From Bacillus proteolyticus (GTDB taxonomy: Bacteria; Bacillota; Bacilli; Bacillales; Bacillaceae_G): a stretch of 64,000 nucleotides of DNA. The notes beneath the pieces were generated by a model. The model did no database searches, was not told the DNA's origin, and saw only the letters and a program-made list of their open reading frames with translations. The stretch is taken from assembly GCF_001884065.1 (NCBI RefSeq), contig NZ_MACH01000055.1, positions 62,001-126,000 on the forward strand, given 5' to 3'. This document shows positions 59,766 to 64,000 of this stretch, in pieces (within the stretch, counting starts at the first letter, position 1; each line of letters opens with the position of its first letter). Position numbers and translations under genes: made by a program.

Positions 59766-59781
59766 AATAGCCGCTTTTTAT
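59766..59781. repeat. 16-bp direct repeat, right copy
   Basis: Identical to 58723-58738, next to the bcr1 remnant. Confidence 0.8.
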
Positions 59782-59788
59782 GTTGCAG

Positions 59789-61009
59789 TTAATATTCTAA
59801 TGATGATCCTGTAGCTCTAAAATATTTTTCTCGTGAAGGAGTCATTACCCGGATTGCTAATAAACAGGAAAGGAAAAGAATGAGTAATGAGCTACTTATT
59901 ACAGTAATTTGAACGGAAAGAAATTGTGCGGATGCTCCAATTGCTAAAATGAAAAAGATTTGGATGAAATTTTTTATTGAATCAAATACGCTATCGATAC
60001 GTCCTATCATATGTACTGGGATGTTATTTTGATAAAATGTTATAAATCCAGTACCAGCAAATGATGAAGCGATCCCAAGTAAAATGAAACCACTTGCTGC
60101 GACCGTAAATGAATTTGAAAAGGCGAAAATCACATAGCCTATTGCTGTGAAAATCATACCTAAACCGATACAATATTGAATCGGTAATCGTTTTGCAAAG
60201 AGAGAGACAAGAAATGAACCACAAACGTAAGCTGCCCCGGTTATACTAACAAGCATGCTATATTCTACATCGGATAAAAACAGTACTTGTCGTGTAAAAA
60301 CAACTTCTTGTGAATCAAGTGCCATAGAGACAAGCATCGTAGCTTGAAATAAAACGAATACGAGAATAATGTAAGTTTCAGTTCGTGCGAATGAAAAAAC
60401 TTGTTTCCAATCACTTCGTAACGTTTGTACGAAAGTATTTGCAACCTCTTCGTTTTGTTTTGTTTGTAATGTGATGTTTGGCAAGAAGTAAATGAGAATG
60501 GTAGAAAGTAGAAAGGAAATTGAGTTGCAGTAAATAACAAAAGCTGCCGAGTATGTAGTGAGAAGTATTCCAGCAAGAGCCGGACCGATAATAAAAGCCC
60601 CATTTGTACATAGGATATTCCAAGCATTAAATTGAGCACGTTCTTCAGCTCGTATGAGCAGTGTTTTATAAGTGAATGAAGCTGGATCGAAAAATGATGT
60701 AGCAATGCGAGTCAAAAAGATAAAAATATAGATTGCCCAAATAGAGTCAAATAGTGGAATACAGCCGATGAGAACTGCTCGAATAATATCTGTGATGAGC
60801 ATAATTGACCGTTTATTTAATCGATCTACAATACTACCAGACCATATTTTTGTAACAACGGTGGCAATTGGCCCGACAATCCATAAGCCTGCTACAGCAG
60901 CGGGAGAGTTTGTACTATTTAACACCATTAAGTTTAGAGCTATAAGGTACATAAAATCACCTAAACGAGAAATGCCTGTGCCCGACAATAATAATAGTTT
61001 ATTTTTCAT
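59789..61009 (-). CDS. MFS transporter
   Basis: A 406-residue major-facilitator protein with 12 hydrophobic helices. The first has GTGISRLGDFMYLIALNLM, and the loop between helices 2 and 3 has GSIVDRLNKRSIMLI (motif A-like). It resembles macrolide/drug efflux members (MFS_3 type) also seen at 62.0-63.0 kb. The start at 61009 has AAAGGTCC upstream. It follows the regulator by 17 bp, so the two form an operon and a self-regulated efflux pair is likely. Confidence 0.88.
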   Translation of the reverse strand: MKNKLLLLSGTGISRLGDFMYLIALNLMVLNSTNSPAAVAGLWIVGPIATVVTKIWSGSIVDRLNKRSIMLITDIIRAVLIGCIPLFDSIWAIYIFIFLTRIATSFFDPASFTYKTLLIRAEERAQFNAWNILCTNGAFIIGPALAGILLTTYSAAFVIYCNSISFLLSTILIYFLPNITLQTKQNEEVANTFVQTLRSDWKQVFSFARTETYIILVFVLFQATMLVSMALDSQEVVFTRQVLFLSDVEYSMLVSITGAAYVCGSFLVSLFAKRLPIQYCIGLGMIFTAIGYVIFAFSNSFTVAASGFILLGIASSFAGTGFITFYQNNIPVHMIGRIDSVFDSIKNFIQIFFILAIGASAQFLSVQITVISSSLLILFLSCLLAIRVMTPSREKYFRATGSSLEY

Positions 61010-61026
61010 GTGTATGGACCTTTCGT

Positions 61027-61479
61027 TCATTGTTTTTTTATCCGGCAGGAAATAGCGTATTCTTCCTCTGAGGCTGATTGACGAGCGGTTTTGCTTTCCC
61101 AGCGTAATAAAACTTGTGAGATCTCCCAAGTGAGTTGTTGTAATTCCTCTGAAGTTAAAAATAAATGAGATACAATATGGCTCCCTGTATTTGTTCCTTC
61201 AGTGCCTGCTTCTTCAATATAGAAGTGAGCAGATTTTGCTTTATAGTACTTTTCAATAATCCCCCGTTTTTCCTTTGTATCTACTAATTCAAGTAAGCCT
61301 CCGTCAAATAAAATTTGGATGTGATAGTGAACGCTACCAGCAGATTTATTTAGTTTAGTAGATACTTGTTTTGCAGTGAGTGTTTCGTCTTTTAAAAGGT
61401 GAAGAATTTGAATGCGAGTTGCATTGGAAATTAATTTTTGTTGTTCTGCTGAAATGGTAAGTCGATCCTCAAACATCAT
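61027..61479 (-). CDS. ArsR-type winged-helix regulator
   Basis: A 150-residue DNA-binding protein. Residues about 10-80 form a winged helix: ATRIQILHLLKDETLTAKQVSTKL, NKSAGSVHYHIQILFDGGLLELV. The rest is helical and may bind ligand; no ArsR metal site is evident. The start at 61479 follows AAAGGAG (ATG 61476 is an alternative). It precedes an MFS gene and probably represses it. Confidence 0.87.
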   Translation of the reverse strand: MMFEDRLTISAEQQKLISNATRIQILHLLKDETLTAKQVSTKLNKSAGSVHYHIQILFDGGLLELVDTKEKRGIIEKYYKAKSAHFYIEEAGTEGTNTGSHIVSHLFLTSEELQQLTWEISQVLLRWESKTARQSASEEEYAISCRIKKQ

Positions 61480-61569
61480 GTTAGCTCCTTTCCTATAATC
61501 TAAATTTATTGTACGTTCTAAAAAATTAGAATGTAAGAGAAATAAATCGCCTTTTTCTTGTGAATTTCG

Positions 61570-61604
61570 ACACAAATAAAAATGGCATGTACATATGCAT
61601 GCCA
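61570..61604 (-). terminator. terminator downstream of the split MFS gene
   Basis: Arms AATGGCATG/CATGCCATT with a T-run on the minus strand. Confidence 0.75.
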
Positions 61605-61655
61605 TTAAGTGATAGTAGATTCTTCACTTAGCTCCCCGCGATAAAACAAGAAAAG

Positions 61656-62973
61656 CTATATAAAACTAACAAAAATACAGCATATAGCCAACAAGCTACC
61701 AATAACTTGCGGAGAAAGAATCTCTAAAAGCCATCCCGTAAAAAACATAGATAACTGAATAAGCGATTCATAGATGGAATAATGAAATGAAAAAACTTTA
61801 CCAATCATGTCTTCTTGCGTATACGTTTGTAGTAATGTCGTATCAAGTGGAACGATGATTCCTCCTGCTATACGCATACAGAGTAATGTAATGATACCGA
61901 TAATAAGTTGATCGGATAAAGTGAAACTTTAATCAGTGGAGGGCATCCCACACCGATTATTAGTTGAACCAATCGGGCTTTTACGGGCAGTTGATTCCCC
62001 ACCTAACTTCTTTGCTTTCGTTTAATTTTGAGGTGGGGTCTTACTGCCCGTTAATGCGGGGCAGAATGAATCCGAGAAAGAAAATTCCTTGTAGTAAATA
62101 GGCCCAACCAAATGCTCTTTTCATTTTGTCTTCATTTTTAGACTTATAAAGATTAACGAGGAGACTGCCAATCATAAGTCCAGCCCCTTGAACCGTATAT
62201 AAAATGCCAATGTTAGTGTGGAAGATTCTTTCGGCATAGATTGTTAGAAGTAACTGATAGGCACCTCCAATAATGCCCCATGAAATGCCGACAAGAATTA
62301 ATGTTAAAATAATTTTGCTTTGTAATATGTATGTATAACCATCTTTTATATCAGTAAAAAATGCTTTTTTTGTGGTAAAAGTATCATGAGCAGGAATACT
62401 CATTTTATAAATAATATAGGCTGAAATAAAGTATGATAGGCTATTAATAAAAAAGGCAATCTCGATACTTAAAGATTGTGCAATCATCCCACCTAAAGAA
62501 GCTCCCATAATAGACATAAAACCATTGATTGTACTAGAAAGAGAGTTAGCGGTTACTAAATGCTTTTGATGTACGATATTTTTTATAGTTGATTGCTTAG
62601 CGGGCTCGAATAAGCAAGAGAGTACTGATAAGCATATATTAGAAACGAAAATAATTTCAATTTTGTAGAATGCTAATAAATAAGTGAGGACGATCATTCC
62701 TCGTAAAATATCGGTAAAAATCATAATTTTCTTTTTTGAAAAATGGTCTACAACTCCGCCTATGAATGGGCTCAGAAGAAGTTGAGGTAACCCTTTGCTC
62801 ATAAAGGTGAGTGCTAACATAAATGAAGATTCTGTTATGCTATAGACGAGTGTTAATAAAGCGACAGTATGAAACCAATCCCCAAGTACACTTAATGTTT
62901 GACCATAAAATAATTTTTTAAAGTTTTTATTTGTTTTAAGCAGTATGGAATACGACATGGATTGTGTAGGCAT
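61656..62973 (-). pseudogene. MFS transporter gene interrupted by bcr1
   Basis: The N-terminal part (62973 to about 62066) encodes about 303 residues of a drug-efflux-type MFS protein: GQTLSVLGDWFHTVALLTLVYS, GGVVDHFSKKKIMIFTDILRG. It then runs into bcr1, which adds LPRINGQ and a stop at 62041. The C-terminal part (about 61919-61656, including RIAGGIIVPLDTTLLQTYTQ) lies beyond the element in the same frame. Removing the element at a single TTTAT joins FLGFI to LSDQLIIG and gives a continuous protein of about 390 residues, normal for the family. The insertion is therefore the inactivating event. The N-terminal fragment may still be made but would lack the last helices. Confidence 0.85.
61916..62065. 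mobile_element. bcr1 repeat element inserted in the MFS gene
   Basis: About 145 bp running from ATAAAGTGAAACTTTAATCA to CTTACTGCCCGTTAATGCGGG. Internal pairs are CCCCACCT/AGGTGGGG and CGGGCAG/CTGCCCG. This matches my memory of bcr1, the roughly 155-bp B. cereus-group repeat that often carries TTTAT at its ends. The left boundary has a perfect ATAAA; the right one reads GCAGA, so the target duplication is degenerate there. Confidence 0.85.
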
Positions 62974-62979
62974 AAAAAA

Positions 62980-63093
62980 TTAATCCTGATCTATTGGTGA
63001 TGTTTGTATATGTTTTTTCCATTCATTTAAATACATTTTCTCTTCTATAAGTAGTTCAACATATAAGTGTACTTTGTAAAAGACTGTAATCAT
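62980..63093 (-). CDS. 37-residue ORF upstream of the split MFS gene
   Basis: ATG 63093 is preceded by an excellent AAGGAGGATT. The peptide starts MITVFYKVHLYVELLIEEKM and ends in a polar, Asp-rich tail. Its stop is 6 bp from the MFS start codon, which itself has a weak site, so the MFS gene could be translated by coupling. No family is recognised. It may be a leader peptide regulating the pump. Confidence 0.55.
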   Translation of the reverse strand: MITVFYKVHLYVELLIEEKMYLNEWKKHIQTSPIDQD

Positions 63094-63194
63094 TGTAATC
63101 CTCCTTAGTAAAAATGTTTCTTATTCCATAGTAAACGATTTCTTGTTAGTTGAAATCACAAAAAAGATGGACATAAATTCATACGAAAGTATGA

Positions 63195-63222
63195 AAAAAC
63201 AGCTCATATTTGAGCTGTTTTC
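63195..63222 (-). terminator. terminator of the YjcZ-like gene
   Basis: Arms AAAACAGCTCA/TGAGCTGTTTT, extended by TACGA/TCGTA, with T-runs. Confidence 0.85.
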
Positions 63223-63282
63223 GTATAGTTTTTAGTTAACATATTTCATTCATTTAGAGTTTAACGAAAAGGATATTTTATC

Positions 63283-63399
63283 TTAATATCCGCCTCCGCC
63301 ACCCCAGCAGCTACATCCGATAATGATTAGAAGGATGAATAGCACGATGAGTAAAGCAAATCCACCGCCGAAACCAGCGCAACTACCACCAAAGCTCAT
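63283..63399 (-). CDS. YjcZ family sporulation protein
   Basis: A 38-residue protein with a Gly-rich start (MSFGGSCAGFGGGFAL), one hydrophobic helix (LLIVLFILLIIIG) and a CSCWGGGGGY end. This is the YjcZ/SscA-like pattern of small sporulation membrane proteins, some of which help spore-coat assembly. AGGAGGAAAAAA precedes the ATG at 63399. A CATATCTTA (63452-63460 on the minus strand) resembles a sigma-K -10, without a clear -35. Confidence 0.85.
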   Translation of the reverse strand: MSFGGSCAGFGGGFALLIVLFILLIIIGCSCWGGGGGY

Positions 63400-63734
63400 G
63401 TTTTTTCCTCCTTTTTAGGAAATTAATCTATATAACTAATGGATTACTTTATAAGATATGTTTTTATTTGGAAAAGGAGCAAGTCTTACTTTTAATTAGA
63501 CAAGAGCCTGTGAGCTAATTTAGATATGACATACACGTACTTTCATAGCACTTTTTGAAAAGGGTAAAACAATATGGAAGCGTATAATAGGTGGATGTAG
63601 CTTACAATTACATTAAAATTTCTTTTCATGAATATAAAATTTGTAAAAAAAACCATTTTTTTATTTTTTTATTGGTAAAAATGTACTATAATTTTACAAG
63701 TAATATTATGGGAAAAGGGAGTTTTAGTATAGAG

Positions 63735-63899
63735 ATGGAGATGGGACAATTACACAATAAAATAGAACACAAAAAGAAAGAGTTAATTCAACTTGTTGCT
63801 ATGCATGGATTGGATCATGTTAAAGTTTTGTTATTTAGTCGCGATTTAGATATACTAATTAATGAATTTATGAATATAAAAGACAAAGTATATAAGTAA
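63735..63899 (+). CDS. Spo0E-family aspartyl-phosphate phosphatase
   Basis: A 54-residue two-helix protein: IEHKKKELIQLVAMHGL, then the signature SRDLDILINEF (SxxLD), the motif through which Spo0E/YisI/YnzD proteins dephosphorylate Spo0A~P and so delay sporulation. ATG 63735 is chosen as the start; AAGGGAG is somewhat far (13 nt) and ATG 63741 is possible. The 335 bp upstream hold no other gene; a TATAAT at 63687-63692 may be its -10. Confidence 0.85.
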   Translation: MEMGQLHNKIEHKKKELIQLVAMHGLDHVKVLLFSRDLDILINEFMNIKDKVYK

Positions 63900-63954
63900 T
63901 TAATCTTTAATTTTTTATATTAGGATTATTTACTGATAAAGGAGAGAACAGTTA

Positions 63955-64000
63955 TTGGAACATTTACAAGAAGAGTTGTATAAACAAATAAAAGAAGAAA
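63955..64000 (+). CDS. partial CDS at the right edge
   Basis: TTG 63955 lies 8 nt after AAAGGAGAG and opens MEHLQEELYKQIKEE before the window ends. It follows the Spo0E-like gene closely. Too little is present to name it. Confidence 0.45.
   Translation, partial: MEHLQEELYKQIKEE

Overview
The window looks like chromosome from a member of the Bacillus cereus group. The DNA is AT-rich with strong AAGGAGG-type ribosome binding sites. It carries a bcr1 repeat (a B. cereus-group element), sporulation and germination genes (YjcZ family, Spo0E family, a GerN-type antiporter), Fur-type small proteins, and a backbone resembling the B. subtilis ypbR-ypbS-ypcP-ypdQ-ypeP-ypeQ-cspD neighbourhood. All calls come from reading the sequence; no database search was run.

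Layout. 1-7.1 kb: partial DUF418 membrane protein, a Fur-boxed promoter driving a 28-residue membrane peptide, a two-headed dynamin, GNAT, DUF2533 and rhodanese genes, then two tandem 6S-like RNAs. 7.1-9.6 kb: a hypothetical gene and a three-gene operon (lipoprotein, ATP-grasp ligase, DUF350 protein). 9.7-11.0 kb: an M-box (Mg2+) riboswitch with terminator, a short proline-containing ORF, and a soluble remnant of an Mg2+ P-type ATPase. 11.1-12.6 kb: a 5'-3' exonuclease and a Fur-regulated-basic-protein-like ORF. 12.8-20.6 kb: an eight-gene polysaccharide operon (acyltransferase, Wzz, degenerate BY-kinase-like protein, initiating sugar transferase, flippase, polymerase, two glycosyltransferases).

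20.7-37.4 kb: a beta-helix protein with a good sigma-K-like promoter faces, convergently, a 15-kb gene for a 5010-residue protein of about 35 DUF11-type repeats with no visible signal peptide or sorting signal. Together with the polysaccharide operon these may form a surface, possibly spore-surface, locus. 37.5-46.7 kb: housekeeping and transport genes, a preQ1-I riboswitch before queT, two RNase H-like genes, a zinc-finger protein and a cold-shock protein. 46.9-50.4 kb: an acetate-type symporter with its DUF485 partner, and a class III aminotransferase.

50.8-58.7 kb: GerN-type antiporter, a MerR regulator with a MATE pump whose promoter has the MerR-type 19-bp dyad spacer, DUF421, YdcF-like, DUF4870 and nitroreductase genes, and an ECF-like sigma factor paired with a membrane protein. 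58.7-64 kb: a TSUP exporter bracketed by a 16-bp direct repeat and a bcr1 remnant, an ArsR-type regulator with MFS pump, an MFS gene split by bcr1, and small sporulation-type genes. The most interesting points are the M-box/actuator-domain unit, the giant repeat protein with its sigma-K-driven neighbour, the tandem 6S-like RNAs, the kinase-dead Wzc-like protein, and the bcr1 insertion whose exact removal restores a reading frame.
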